From Stenotrophomonas rhizophila (GTDB lineage Bacteria; Pseudomonadota; Gammaproteobacteria; Xanthomonadales; Xanthomonadaceae), in contig NZ_VDQT01000003.1 of the NCBI RefSeq assembly GCF_007667275.1, positions 1-64,000 on the forward strand: a stretch of DNA of 64,000 bases, written 5' to 3'. The notes below the pieces were generated by a model, which was given only the letters and a program-made list of their open reading frames with translations, was not told where the DNA came from and did not search any database. Made by a program: the position numbers and the translations under genes. Each line of letters opens with the position of its first letter. Within the stretch, counting starts at the first letter, position 1. Below, piece by piece: positions 42,237 through 53,218 of the stretch.

Positions 42237-44831
42237 TCAACCGATCACCGGCAGGACCAGCGGACCGATCAGCGGCGAGGTCGACTTCTGCTTGCCGGTG
42301 ATCGCGCCGACCGCTTCGAACAGCGCGTACAGCTGCTCGCGCCGGGTTGCGCGGTCGCCTTCCAGGTTGAAGGCATCCAGCGTGCGGGTGTCCGGCTGCG
42401 CGCGCCGGGTCGGGGCTGCACCGGTGCTGCTGGCCGGCTCGCGCTGCAGCCAGTAGCGCGCTTCCAGCGCCGGCACCGAGCGTGCGTCCACCAGTGCATC
42501 GGCGAGCCGGTCCAGGTCGGCAGCATGCGTTTCCAGCAGCGCGGCCCAGGTCTCCTCGTGCGGCGTGGTGGCCGAGCACAGTGCCTGGTAGCGCATCAGC
42601 GCGCTGGTCAGCGTTCCTTCCCCCAGGCGGTCGTAGCGGGTGGTCTGGGTGCTGCGGGCATGCTGCAGCGAGAACGTCGGTGCCACCCCCGGAAGCACCG
42701 GCAGCGGTACGGTCACGCCCAGGCTCCGGGTACCGCCGGTGGCCAGGCGCACCGCATGCAGGTGGTTGCCCCGCGCCGACGCGGGGAACTCCGGATCGGT
42801 CTGGAAGCTGGGCCGGAAGAAGCGCACCAGGCACTGGACGTTGCCGGTGACGTCGGCGCTGGCGGCCAGTGGGTCGATCAATGCCTGCGCCTCGCGTAGC
42901 GGCAGGGTGCCCCATTCGGGAAGCTGGCGTTGCACTTCATCCAGGATGGTGCCCAGCGCCGGGCCGAGGTGCGCGGACAGGGTCAGCTCCAGGTAGGTGC
43001 CGTCGCGCAGCGGGTCCGGATCCTGGCGGACATGGCGGGCCACCGAGACCTCGGCGCCGGCACCGAACAACGGCAGCGCGGCCGACAGCGACAGCGTGCC
43101 GCGCGTGGTGGCGATGCGCTGGATCTGTTCGCGGAATGCATGGGTGGCATGGTGCACGCGTTCGCGATCATGCGGCAGGGGAGTGTCCTGGATGCGCCGC
43201 GCCTGGTCCTGGACCGTGCGCTGCAGCTGTTCCCACTGCGCATGCGCGGGCCCGGCGTCCGGCTCCGGCGCCGACTGCAGCCAGGCCAGGGTGTCGAGCA
43301 TGTTGATCAGCACCGGCTCGCGCGCGCCGCTGTCGCTGCCCCAGTCGCGTGCCAGCGAGGCCAGCGGCGCCTGGGCCTGGGCGGGCGCGCGCAGGGACAG
43401 GTCGGCCAGCGCCTGCAGGTGGTCGAAGGCCACGCCGACGTGCGCGGCCGCCTCCAGCCGCTTCGCCAGCGCCTGCGGGTGCCGGGGCTGGCGCAGCAGC
43501 GCCTGCACCGTCTGCAGCGCCGGGGAGCGCTTCTTGTCGACGCCGGCGACCAGGTGCGCCACGCGCGCGTCAAGCACCTTGCGGATCTCGGGGTCATGGC
43601 CGGCCGCTACGCCCTCGCTGTCGAGCTCGGTCAGCCGGGTCGGCAGCGCGGCGCGCAGTTCGGTCCGGCTGAGCGCACCGCTGGCACCCAGCTGGCCCAC
43701 GCCGTAGCTGGCAGTGCCCGCGAGTGCACCGCCATGCGTGCTCATGCCGGCGCGGATCAGCAGCGGCCGCTTGCCGAATTCCAAAGGCCGGCCTGCAGCA
43801 CGTTCGCCCAGCAGCAGCGACAGCGCCGGCGACGACTGCCAGGCCAGCGCGCGGCTGGTGCGTTCGTCATAGCGGTCGCGGCGCGTCGGTGAGAGACGCT
43901 TGAACGCACGCTGCACCGCGTTGCCGCCCAGCCGGCGCGCAACCGAGGCGTGGGCCAGGCGCAGCACCCGGGTGCGCATCGACATCGAGATGTCGGCGTC
44001 GGCATGGCTGGCATAGCCACTGACCGTGCCGCCGATGCCGACGCCGGGCGCCACGCGTGCCTGCGTGCTTGCCTCGGCCATCACCGTGGCGCTGCGCACC
44101 GTGCCGATGGTCAGGTCGTCGAAGGTGCCGGTGCTGGTTTCGTGGCGTACGCCGCCGGCGGCCCCGGCATCGACTGCGCCGGGCAGGCCGACGCGCACAC
44201 CCAGCATTCCGCCGGTACCGCTGCTGCGCTCCGATCCGGGTAGCGCATTGCCGCGTTCGCGCTCGGCGTGGCGCGCGATCTGCTCGTGCAGCATGGCTTC
44301 CGCGCGCGTGGCGCGGGTCAGGTCGTACAGGGCGCTGCGCAGCAGCTGCTGGCGCTCCACCCGCTGCGTCGCCTCGCGCTGCTCCTGGGTCTCGCCTTTC
44401 GGCAGTGCCGCGGGCGTGCGGCCGGGCAGGGACTTGATCGCGCGCAGCAGCAGGGTGCACTGCTTCGCGGTCAGCGGTTGCCGCGGCTCCGGGGTGATCG
44501 CAGCCACCGCCTTGTCGAACGTGGGCGAGGTCCCGCGGGCCACGTCCAGCAGCGCGTGGACCTGTCCGCTCAGGATCTCCAATGCCTCCGGGTGGGGCCC
44601 GGGCGCACGCGCGGCATCGGCCGGGTCGGCGTTGGCAGCGGCCGACGGCATCCGCGTCACCTGCACCGGTGCGGTCAGCGCACGCGTGGCGTGGTTGCTG
44701 ATGCCGGTCAGCGGCAGGATGTGGGACTTCACCGGGATGGCAGTGTCGCGCGGTCGGCGCAACAGCTGGGCAGTGCGGAGGACGAAGCGGGGAACGAAGC
44801 GGGGAAGGAGCCTGGCGATAGCTTGGGGCAT
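42237..44831 (-). CDS. Large protein of unknown function (864 residues)
   Basis: I do not recognise this protein. The first 90 residues are basic then Ala/Pro-rich and look disordered, with no Sec signal peptide and no membrane span. Residues about 95-210 are helical and charged. A Gly/Ala/Ser-rich block (about 210-290, e.g. GVGIGGTVSGYASHADADIS) has the alternating pattern of beta strands. A similar strand-like block recurs at about 595-650 (LSLSAALPLFGAGAEVSVAR) and again near 725-755, with helices between. The ATG at 44831 follows AGGA at 7 bases, and the frame has normal codon use throughout, so it is a real gene. It is monocistronic, between pdxH and prpR. The mix of a disordered head and a Gly-rich repeat body recalls secreted effectors or surface proteins, but that is only an impression. 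Confidence 0.8.
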   Translation of the reverse strand: MPQAIARLLPRFVPRFVLRTAQLLRRPRDTAIPVKSHILPLTGISNHATRALTAPVQVTRMPSAAANADPADAARAPGPHPEALEILSGQVHALLDVARGTSPTFDKAVAAITPEPRQPLTAKQCTLLLRAIKSLPGRTPAALPKGETQEQREATQRVERQQLLRSALYDLTRATRAEAMLHEQIARHAERERGNALPGSERSSGTGGMLGVRVGLPGAVDAGAAGGVRHETSTGTFDDLTIGTVRSATVMAEASTQARVAPGVGIGGTVSGYASHADADISMSMRTRVLRLAHASVARRLGGNAVQRAFKRLSPTRRDRYDERTSRALAWQSSPALSLLLGERAAGRPLEFGKRPLLIRAGMSTHGGALAGTASYGVGQLGASGALSRTELRAALPTRLTELDSEGVAAGHDPEIRKVLDARVAHLVAGVDKKRSPALQTVQALLRQPRHPQALAKRLEAAAHVGVAFDHLQALADLSLRAPAQAQAPLASLARDWGSDSGAREPVLINMLDTLAWLQSAPEPDAGPAHAQWEQLQRTVQDQARRIQDTPLPHDRERVHHATHAFREQIQRIATTRGTLSLSAALPLFGAGAEVSVARHVRQDPDPLRDGTYLELTLSAHLGPALGTILDEVQRQLPEWGTLPLREAQALIDPLAASADVTGNVQCLVRFFRPSFQTDPEFPASARGNHLHAVRLATGGTRSLGVTVPLPVLPGVAPTFSLQHARSTQTTRYDRLGEGTLTSALMRYQALCSATTPHEETWAALLETHAADLDRLADALVDARSVPALEARYWLQREPASSTGAAPTRRAQPDTRTLDAFNLEGDRATRREQLYALFEAVGAITGKQKSTSPLIGPLVLPVIG

Positions 44832-45300
44832 GCGGAATTCCTGGTGGCAGTGAGCGGGCGTCCCACCGGCACAGGAGCGTTGGCCGGTGTGGTCTGGAAC
44901 CTACCGGCGCTGTACGCACTTGCACATTCCAGCACGCACGAAGAATTCACTCGGGGTTTTTCTTGATGAACCCGTAGCGTCGCCTACGGTGGGCCGATCA
45001 CGATTGGTGCTATCGGTCCTGTCTATCGACCCAGGCGGGCGAAAACGCGTGCCGCGAAGCAGAACGCCGGGAAATCTGCGGTCCAGGACGATGTGATGTC
45101 GCGTTCCGCGCGATAGGCGTCACCTGTGCAAGGCCTCCGGCCACTTGCGCCTGTTGTCGCTTCCAGCGCTTGCAGCAGGCGCGATGATGAACATGTCCCA
45201 GAACGGAAAATGTGCGATCTGCTTTCGGAATATTCCCGGTGCCCTGTCGGATGACGCCCTGTTTGCGTGCGGGGGCCATATCGGGCGCGCGGTTCTGGCG
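44832..45300. other. Intergenic region, no convincing gene
   Basis: These 469 bases separate two minus-strand genes. They must carry the orphan gene's promoter. CCGTAG (44972-44977) and CTACGG (44984-44989) form a hairpin just upstream of it. Short open frames on both strands (for example 45010-45279 minus) have no ribosome binding site or recognisable protein. I see no repeat or terminator of the usual form. Confidence 0.5.
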
Positions 45301-46896
<1,596 letters not shown>

Positions 46897-46908
46897 GGAA
46901 GCGACCGT

Positions 46909-46958
46909 GTTTCAGTTTCATCCATGTTACATCTGTTTCAATGTTTCAACATGAAACA
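46909..46958. promoter_or_regulatory. Probable PrpR binding sites (TGTTTCA repeats)
   Basis: TGTTTCA occurs at 46909-46915, 46934-46940 and 46942-46948, and its reverse complement TGAAACA at 46952-46958. The last pair forms a perfect palindrome with a 3-base centre (46942-46958). The sites lie 45-95 bases upstream of the sigma-54 promoter, where an enhancer-binding protein should bind, and close to the prpR start, where they could also give autoregulation. Confidence 0.7.
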
Positions 46959-47001
46959 CTTTGCCGCGCGCGACGTATCAGTAAAATCAAAGACTTGAGG
47001 C

Positions 47002-47017
47002 TTGGCACGGTCATTGC
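47002..47017 (+). promoter_or_regulatory. Sigma-54 promoter of prpB-prpC-acnD-prpF
   Basis: TTGGCACGGTCATTGC matches the -24/-12 consensus TGGCACG-N4-TTGC exactly, with GG (47004-47005) and GC (47016-47017) at the required 12-base distance. The start of transcription should fall near 47029, about 25 bases before the prpB ATG. Confidence 0.92.
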
Positions 47018-47053
47018 GCCTGTCCAAGGGTCTACCCTGATGGAATGCTGCCC

Positions 47054-47944
47054 ATGAGCACCGCTGTTTCCTCCGCCGGCGCCCGCTTCCGCGCCGCGCT
47101 GGCCGCCGAGTCGCCGCTGCAGGTGATCGGCGCGATCAATGCCAATCACGCGCTGTTGGCCAAGCGCGCCGGCTACCGCGCCATCTACCTGTCCGGCGGT
47201 GGCGTGGCGGCCGGCTCGCTGGGCCTGCCCGACCTGGGCATCAATACCCTGGAGGACGTGCTGGTCGACGTGCGCCGGATCACCGACGTGTGCGACCTGC
47301 CGCTCATGGTCGACATCGACACCGGCTTCGGCCCCAGCGCGTTCAACATCGCGCGCACCGTTAAGTCGCTGATCAAGGCCGGCGCCGCCGCCTGCCACAT
47401 CGAAGACCAGGTCGGCGCCAAGCGCTGCGGGCACCGTCCCGGCAAGGAAATCGTCACCCAGGGCGAAATGGTCGACCGGGTCAAGGCCGCCGCCGATGCG
47501 AAGACCGATCCGGACTTCTTCCTGATCGCGCGCACCGACGCCATCCAGGTCGACGGCGTGGATGCGGCGATTGAACGCGCCATCGCCTGCGTCGAGGCCG
47601 GCGCGGACGGCATCTTCGCAGAGGCCGCCTACGACCTGGACACCTACCGCCGCTTCGTCGATGCGGTGAAGGTACCGGTGCTGGCCAACATCACTGAATT
47701 CGGCAAGACCCCGCTGTTCAGCCGCGATGAACTGGCCTCGGCCGGCGTGGCGATCCAGCTGTTCCCGCTGTCGGCGTTCCGCGCGGCCAACAAGGCCGCC
47801 GAGAACGTATATGAGACCATTCGTCGCGATGGCCACCAGAAGAACGTGGTCGACGCCATGCAGACGCGCGAGGAACTGTACGACCGTATCGGCTACCACG
47901 CCTTCGAGCAGCAGCTCGATGCGCTGTTCGCCGCCAAGAAGTAA
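47054..47944 (+). CDS. prpB: 2-methylisocitrate lyase
   Basis: PrpB splits 2-methylisocitrate into pyruvate and succinate, the last step of the 2-methylcitrate cycle. The protein (296 residues from ATG 47054, [16 protein letters not shown]) has the isocitrate-lyase superfamily features: [30 protein letters not shown] with metal-binding Asp residues, the catalytic loop [14 protein letters not shown], and FFLIARTDA. An in-frame ATG at 47045 also exists; TGGA placed 9 bases before 47054 favours the latter. It is the first gene of the operon behind the sigma-54 promoter. Confidence 0.96.
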   Translation: MSTAVSSAGARFRAALAAESPLQVIGAINANHALLAKRAGYRAIYLSGGGVAAGSLGLPDLGINTLEDVLVDVRRITDVCDLPLMVDIDTGFGPSAFNIARTVKSLIKAGAAACHIEDQVGAKRCGHRPGKEIVTQGEMVDRVKAAADAKTDPDFFLIARTDAIQVDGVDAAIERAIACVEAGADGIFAEAAYDLDTYRRFVDAVKVPVLANITEFGKTPLFSRDELASAGVAIQLFPLSAFRAANKAAENVYETIRRDGHQKNVVDAMQTREELYDRIGYHAFEQQLDALFAAKK

Positions 47945-47972
47945 CGTCGCACCATTGTTTTCTGGAGGGATC

Positions 47973-49130
47973 ATGAGCGAAGCAACCACCGCCCCCGGCT
48001 TCAAGCCGAAGAAGTCCGTCGCCCTGTCGGGTACCGCCGCCGGCAACACCGCGCTGTGCACCGTGGGCCGCAGCGGCAACGACCTGCACTACCGCGGCTA
48101 TGACATCCTGGACCTGGCCAACACCAGCGAGTTCGAGGAAATCGCCCACCTGCTGGTGCACGGCAAGCTGCCCAACCGCGCCGAACTGGCCGCGTACAAG
48201 GCCAAGCTGAAGTCGCTGCGTGGCATTCCGGCCGCAGTCAAGGCCGCGCTGGAGGAACTGCCGCCGTCGGCGCATCCGATGGACGTGATGCGTACCGGCG
48301 TGTCGGTGCTCGGCTGCGTGTCGCCGGAGAAGGACGACCACAACCACCCCGGCGCACGCGACATCGCCGACAAGCTGATGGCCTGCCTGGGCTCGATGCT
48401 GCTGTACTGGTACCACTGGAGCCACAACGGCCGTGCGATCGACGTGGAAACCGATGACGATTCCATCGGCGGCCACTTCCTGCACCTGCTGCACGGCGTG
48501 CCGCCGCAGCAGTCGTGGGTGAAGGCGATGCACACCTCGCTGATCCTGTACGCCGAACACGAATTCAACGCCTCCACCTTCACCTGCCGGGTGATTGCCG
48601 GTACCGGCAGCGACATGTACAGCTGCATCACCGGTGGCATCGGCGCGCTGCGCGGTCCCAAGCACGGCGGCGCCAACGAAGTGGCGTTTGAAGTGCAGAA
48701 GCGCTACGACTCCCCGGACGACGCCGAGGCCGACATCAAGGCCCGGGTCGAACGCAAGGAAGTGGTGATCGGGTTCGGCCACCCGGTGTATACCGTGAGC
48801 GACCCGCGCAACAGCGTGATCAAGGACGTGGCCCGCGAGCTGTCGGCAGAGCAGGGCAACCTGAAGATGTACGACATCGCCGAGCGCCTCGAATCGGTGA
48901 TGTGGGACATCAAGAAGATGTTCCCGAACCTGGACTGGTTCAGCGCGGTGAGTTACCACATGATGGGCGTGCCGACCGCGATGTTCACCCCGCTGTTCGT
49001 CATTGCCCGCACCTCCGGCTGGAGCGCACACGTCATCGAACAGCGCATCGACGGCAAGATCATCCGCCCCAGCGCCAACTACACCGGTCCGGAAGACCAG
49101 GCCTTCGTGCCGATCGACGAACGCCGCTGA
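47973..49130 (+). CDS. prpC: 2-methylcitrate synthase
   Basis: PrpC condenses propionyl-CoA with oxaloacetate. The 385-residue protein is a citrate-synthase family enzyme: [11 protein letters not shown] and [14 protein letters not shown] at the N-terminus, the active-site His of [16 protein letters not shown], the second His in [15 protein letters not shown], and the catalytic Asp region in [20 protein letters not shown]. Its length and lack of the N-terminal extension of hexameric citrate synthase fit PrpC. GGAGGG precedes the ATG. A strong hairpin follows its stop codon. Confidence 0.95.
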   Translation: MSEATTAPGFKPKKSVALSGTAAGNTALCTVGRSGNDLHYRGYDILDLANTSEFEEIAHLLVHGKLPNRAELAAYKAKLKSLRGIPAAVKAALEELPPSAHPMDVMRTGVSVLGCVSPEKDDHNHPGARDIADKLMACLGSMLLYWYHWSHNGRAIDVETDDDSIGGHFLHLLHGVPPQQSWVKAMHTSLILYAEHEFNASTFTCRVIAGTGSDMYSCITGGIGALRGPKHGGANEVAFEVQKRYDSPDDAEADIKARVERKEVVIGFGHPVYTVSDPRNSVIKDVARELSAEQGNLKMYDIAERLESVMWDIKKMFPNLDWFSAVSYHMMGVPTAMFTPLFVIARTSGWSAHVIEQRIDGKIIRPSANYTGPEDQAFVPIDERR

Positions 49131-49138
49131 GCCCCGGC

Positions 49139-49161
49139 GGGGGCGGCCGCGTGCCGCCCCC
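49139..49161 (+). terminator. Intercistronic hairpin between prpC and acnD
   Basis: GGGGGCGGC (49139-49147) and GCCGCCCCC (49153-49161) form a 9-bp GC stem with a 5-base loop just after the prpC stop codon. There is no T-run, so it may be a partial stop or an mRNA-stabilising structure within the operon. Confidence 0.55.
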
Positions 49162-49251
49162 CTGACTCGACGGCTCACCCCCGGCAGCGCCGGCCGTTGG
49201 CCGGCCACGCAGTCCGTCCCCGGCCCGCCAACCTGCAGCACACGCCAGCCA

Positions 49252-51879
49252 ATGACCACCATGAACATGCAGTATCGCAAGCACCTCCCCGGCACCGCGC
49301 TGGACTATTTCGATGCCCGGGCCGCGATCGACGCGATCCAGCCCGGCGCCTACGCCACGCTGCCGTATGTGTCGCGCGTGCTGGCGGAAAACCTGGTGCG
49401 CCGCTGTGACCCGGCCACCCTGCAGGCCTCGCTGCGGCAGCTGATCGAGCGCCGCCAGGACCTGGACTTCCCCTGGTTCCCGGCGCGCGTGGTCTGCCAC
49501 GACATCCTCGGCCAGACCGCGCTGGTCGACCTGGCCGGCCTGCGCGACGCGATCGCCGATGGCGGCGGCGACCCGGCCAAGGTCAATCCGGTGGTCCCGG
49601 TGCAGCTGATCGTGGACCATTCGCTGGCCGTGGAATGCGGTGGCTACGACCCGCAGGCGTTCGAGAAGAACCGCGCCATCGAGGACCGTCGCAACGAAGA
49701 CCGCTTCCACTTCATCGACTGGACCAAGCAGGCGTTCCAGAACGTGGACGTTATTCCGCCGGGCAACGGCATCATGCACCAGATCAACCTGGAGAAGATG
49801 TCGCCGGTGATCTACGTGCAGGACGGCGTGGCCTTCCCGGACACCTGCGTCGGGACCGACAGCCACACCCCGCACGTGGACGCGCTGGGCGTGATCGCGA
49901 TCGGCGTGGGCGGCCTCGAAGCCGAGAACGTCATGCTTGGACGCGCCTCCTGGATGCGCCTGCCCGACATCGTGGGCGTGGAGCTCACCGGCCGGCCGCA
50001 GCCCGGCATCACCGCCACCGACGTGGTGCTGGCGCTGACCGAATTCCTGCGCGCGCAGCGCGTGGTCGGTGCGTGGCTGGAGTTCTTCGGCGAAGGCGCC
50101 GCCGCGCTGACCATCGGCGACCGCGCCACCATCTCCAACATGTGCCCCGAATACGGTGCCACGGCGGCGATGTTCCATATCGATTCGCAGACCATCGACT
50201 ACCTGCGCCTGACCGGCCGCGAGGAAGCGCAGCTGGCGCTGGTGGAAACCTACGCGCGCACCACCGGCCTGTGGGCCGACGACCTGGCCAGCGCGCAGTA
50301 TCCGCGCGTACTGCAGTTCGACCTGTCCAGCGTGGTGCGCAACATGGCCGGCCCTTCCAACCCGCACAAGCGGGTTGCCACCAGCGAGCTGGCCGCGCGC
50401 GGTATTGCCGACGAAGCCAAGCTGGCGTCCGGCAGGCTGGAGCAGGAACAGGGGCTGATGCCGGACGGTGCGGTGATCATCGCTGCCATCACCAGCTGCA
50501 CCAACACGTCCAACCCGCGCAACGTGATCGCCGCCGGCCTGCTGGCGCGCAAGGCCAATGAGCTCGGCCTGCTGCGCAAGCCATGGGTGAAGTCGTCGCT
50601 GGCGCCGGGCTCCAAGGCCGTGCAGCTGTACCTGGAAGAAGCGGGGCTGCTGCCGGAGCTGGAAAAGCTTGGCTTCGGCATCGTCGCGTTCGCCTGCACC
50701 ACCTGCAACGGCATGAGCGGCGCGCTGGACCCGGCCATCCAGCAGGAAATCATCGACCGCGACCTCTACGCCACCGCGGTGCTGTCGGGCAACCGCAACT
50801 TCGATGGCCGCATCCACCCGTACGCGAAGCAGGCGTTCCTCGCCTCGCCGCCACTGGTGATCGCCTACGCCATCGCCGGCACGGTGCGCTTCGATATCGA
50901 GAAGGACGTGCTGGGCGTGGACGCGGCGGGCAATGAGGTGCGGCTGAAGGACATCTGGCCGAGCGACGCCGAGATCGACGCGGTGGTGAAGGCGTCGGTC
51001 AAGCCCGAGCAGTTCCGCAGCGTGTACAACCCCATGTTCAACGTGCGCGTGGAGTACAGCTCGCAGGTCAGCCCGCTGTACGACTGGCGCCCGCAGAGCA
51101 CCTACATCCGCCGTCCCCCGTACTGGGAGGGCGCGCTGGCCGGGGAACGCGGCCTGGCCGGGATGCGCGCGCTGGCGGTGCTGCCCGACAACATCACCAC
51201 CGACCACCTGTCGCCGTCCAACGCGATCCTGGCCTCCAGCGCGGCCGGCGAATACCTGGCGAGGATGGGCGTGCCGGAGGAGGACTTCAATTCCTATGCG
51301 ACCCATCGCGGCGACCACCTGACCGCGCAGCGCGCCACTTTCGCCAACCCGAAGCTGTTCAATGAAATGGTGCGCAACGAGGACGGCACGGTGAAGCAGG
51401 GCTCGCTGGCCCGGGTTGAACCGGAAGGCAAGGTCATGCGCATGTGGGAGGCGATTGAAACCTACATGGCGCGCAAGCAGCCGCTGATCATCATCGCCGG
51501 TGCCGACTACGGCCAGGGCAGCTCGCGCGACTGGGCCGCCAAGGGCGTGCGCCTGGCCGGCGTGGAAGCCATCGTCGCCGAAGGCTTCGAGCGCATCCAC
51601 CGCACCAACCTGATCGGCATGGGCGTGCTGCCGCTGGAGTTCAAGCCCGGCACCACCCGCCTCAGCGTCGGCATCGACGGCACCGAGACCTTCGACGTGG
51701 TCGGCGCGCGCACCCCGCGCGCCGAGCTGACCCTGGTCATCCATCGCCGCGATGGCGAGCGCGTGGAGGTGCCGGTCACCTGCCGCCTGGACAGCGACGA
51801 GGAAGTGGCGATCTACGAAGCCGGTGGCGTGCTGCAGCGCTTCGCGCAGGACTTCCTGGAATCGTCGCAGGTCGCATGA
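49252..51879 (+). CDS. acnD: Fe/S-dependent 2-methylisocitrate dehydratase AcnD
   Basis: AcnD dehydrates 2-methylcitrate to 2-methylaconitate and works with PrpF in place of PrpD. The protein (875 residues from 49252) is an aconitase-A type enzyme. Cluster cysteines are in AITSCTNTSNPRN and FACTTCNGMSG; other signs are VGTDSHTPHVDALGVIAIGV, ISNMCPEYGATAAMF and GADYGQGSSRDWAAKGVRL. The N-terminus LPGTALDYFDARAAIDAI is specific to AcnD rather than general aconitases. ATGs at 49252, 49261 and 49267 are all possible and none has a strong binding site. Confidence 0.95.
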   Translation: MTTMNMQYRKHLPGTALDYFDARAAIDAIQPGAYATLPYVSRVLAENLVRRCDPATLQASLRQLIERRQDLDFPWFPARVVCHDILGQTALVDLAGLRDAIADGGGDPAKVNPVVPVQLIVDHSLAVECGGYDPQAFEKNRAIEDRRNEDRFHFIDWTKQAFQNVDVIPPGNGIMHQINLEKMSPVIYVQDGVAFPDTCVGTDSHTPHVDALGVIAIGVGGLEAENVMLGRASWMRLPDIVGVELTGRPQPGITATDVVLALTEFLRAQRVVGAWLEFFGEGAAALTIGDRATISNMCPEYGATAAMFHIDSQTIDYLRLTGREEAQLALVETYARTTGLWADDLASAQYPRVLQFDLSSVVRNMAGPSNPHKRVATSELAARGIADEAKLASGRLEQEQGLMPDGAVIIAAITSCTNTSNPRNVIAAGLLARKANELGLLRKPWVKSSLAPGSKAVQLYLEEAGLLPELEKLGFGIVAFACTTCNGMSGALDPAIQQEIIDRDLYATAVLSGNRNFDGRIHPYAKQAFLASPPLVIAYAIAGTVRFDIEKDVLGVDAAGNEVRLKDIWPSDAEIDAVVKASVKPEQFRSVYNPMFNVRVEYSSQVSPLYDWRPQSTYIRRPPYWEGALAGERGLAGMRALAVLPDNITTDHLSPSNAILASSAAGEYLARMGVPEEDFNSYATHRGDHLTAQRATFANPKLFNEMVRNEDGTVKQGSLARVEPEGKVMRMWEAIETYMARKQPLIIIAGADYGQGSSRDWAAKGVRLAGVEAIVAEGFERIHRTNLIGMGVLPLEFKPGTTRLSVGIDGTETFDVVGARTPRAELTLVIHRRDGERVEVPVTCRLDSDEEVAIYEAGGVLQRFAQDFLESSQVA

Positions 51880-51910
51880 TTCCCCCGCACTGCCATTACA
51901 GGATCCCCGG

Positions 51911-53098
51911 ATGAGCGTTCTTCCCCAGCTCCGCATTCCCGCCACCTACATGCGCGGTGGCACCAGCAAGGGCGTGTTCTTCCGCCTGCAGGATCTTCCG
52001 CTCGCCGCGCAGGAGCCGGGCGCGGCGCGCGACGCGCTGCTGATGCGCGTGATCGGTTCGCCCGACCCGTATGGCAAGCACACCGACGGCATGGGCGGGG
52101 CGACCTCCAGCACCAGCAAGTGCGTGATCATCTCGGCACCGTCGGTACCCGACCACGACGTGGATTATCTGTACGGGCAGGTGTCCATCGATACCGCGTT
52201 CGTGGATTGGAGCGGGAACTGCGGCAACCTCAGCACCGCGGTGGGGCCGTTCGCGATCAGCAACGGTTTCATCGACCCGGCCCGCATTCCGCACAACGGC
52301 ACCTGCATCGTGCGGATCTGGCAGGCCAACATTGGAAAGACCATCCTGGCCCATGTGCCGGTGGCGGAGGGGCAGGTGCAGGAGATCGGCGACTTCGAGC
52401 TGGACGGGGTCACGTTCCCGGCGGCCGAGATCGCGCTGGAGTTCATCGACCCGTCCGACGATGAAGGCGAGGGTGGCTCGATGTTCCCCACCGGCAACCT
52501 GGTCGACACGCTGGAGGTGCCGGGCGTCGGCAGCTTCCAGGCCACGATGATCACCGCCGGCATTCCGACCATCTTCCTCAATGCGGCCGACCTCGGATAC
52601 ACCGGCACCGAACTGCAGCCGGCGATCAACGAGGACAAGGCCGCGCTGGCCCGCTTCGAGGCGATCCGCGCGCATGGCGCGGTGCGCATGGGCCTGATCG
52701 CCGGCATCGACCAGGCCGCGACCCGCCAGCACACGCCCAAGGTGGCGTTCGTGGCCCCGGCACAGGATTACGTGTCGTCCAGCGGCAGGCAGATCGCGGC
52801 GGGCGAGATCGACCTGCATGCGCGCGCACTGTCGATGGGCAAGCTGCACCACGCCATGATGGGGACTGCCGCGGTTGCCATCGGGACCGCGGCCGCCATT
52901 CCCGGCACGCTGGTGAACCTGGCCGCCGGCGGTGGCGAGCGCGGCGCGGTGACCTTCGGTCATCCGTCCGGAACCCTGCGTGTCGGTGCGGAGGCGGCGC
53001 AGGTCGATGGCCAGTGGGTGGTGACCAAGGCGGTGATGAGTCGCAGCGCACGGGTGCTGATGGAAGGCGCGGTAAGGGTCCCGGCCGGGACGATCTGA
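51911..53098 (+). CDS. prpF: 2-methylaconitate cis-trans isomerase PrpF
   Basis: PrpF isomerises the trans-like 2-methylaconitate made by AcnD so that aconitase can continue the pathway. The 395-residue protein has the two-domain diaminopimelate-epimerase-like fold. Markers are PATYMRGGTSKGVFFR, the catalytic Lys in ATSSTSKCVII, and WSGNCGNLSTAVGPFA with the conserved Cys. It follows acnD by 31 bases. With prpB and prpC it completes the cycle apart from the final hydration, normally done by AcnB elsewhere; no prpD is present in this cluster. Confidence 0.96.
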   Translation: MSVLPQLRIPATYMRGGTSKGVFFRLQDLPLAAQEPGAARDALLMRVIGSPDPYGKHTDGMGGATSSTSKCVIISAPSVPDHDVDYLYGQVSIDTAFVDWSGNCGNLSTAVGPFAISNGFIDPARIPHNGTCIVRIWQANIGKTILAHVPVAEGQVQEIGDFELDGVTFPAAEIALEFIDPSDDEGEGGSMFPTGNLVDTLEVPGVGSFQATMITAGIPTIFLNAADLGYTGTELQPAINEDKAALARFEAIRAHGAVRMGLIAGIDQAATRQHTPKVAFVAPAQDYVSSSGRQIAAGEIDLHARALSMGKLHHAMMGTAAVAIGTAAAIPGTLVNLAAGGGERGAVTFGHPSGTLRVGAEAAQVDGQWVVTKAVMSRSARVLMEGAVRVPAGTI

Positions 53099-53218
53099 CG
53101 AACCGGCGCGCCCCGGCCACCGCGCGCATGCCCGGGATCCCGTAGGGACACGCCATGCGTGTCCCGGCAGCCCGTAACGCCCAGGTGCATAATGAAGCCC
53201 TTGTTCAAGGAGCGACAT

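Noticed and set aside
44895..44960. Sigma-54-like element (minus strand TGGAATGTGCAAGTGC) upstream of the orphan gene
   Set aside because: The GG to GC distance is 13 instead of the required 12, and the conserved CACG is missing.
45010..45279. Possible 89-residue protein in the gap between the orphan gene and prpR
   Set aside because: No ribosome binding site, composition typical of non-coding frames, and no resemblance to known proteins.
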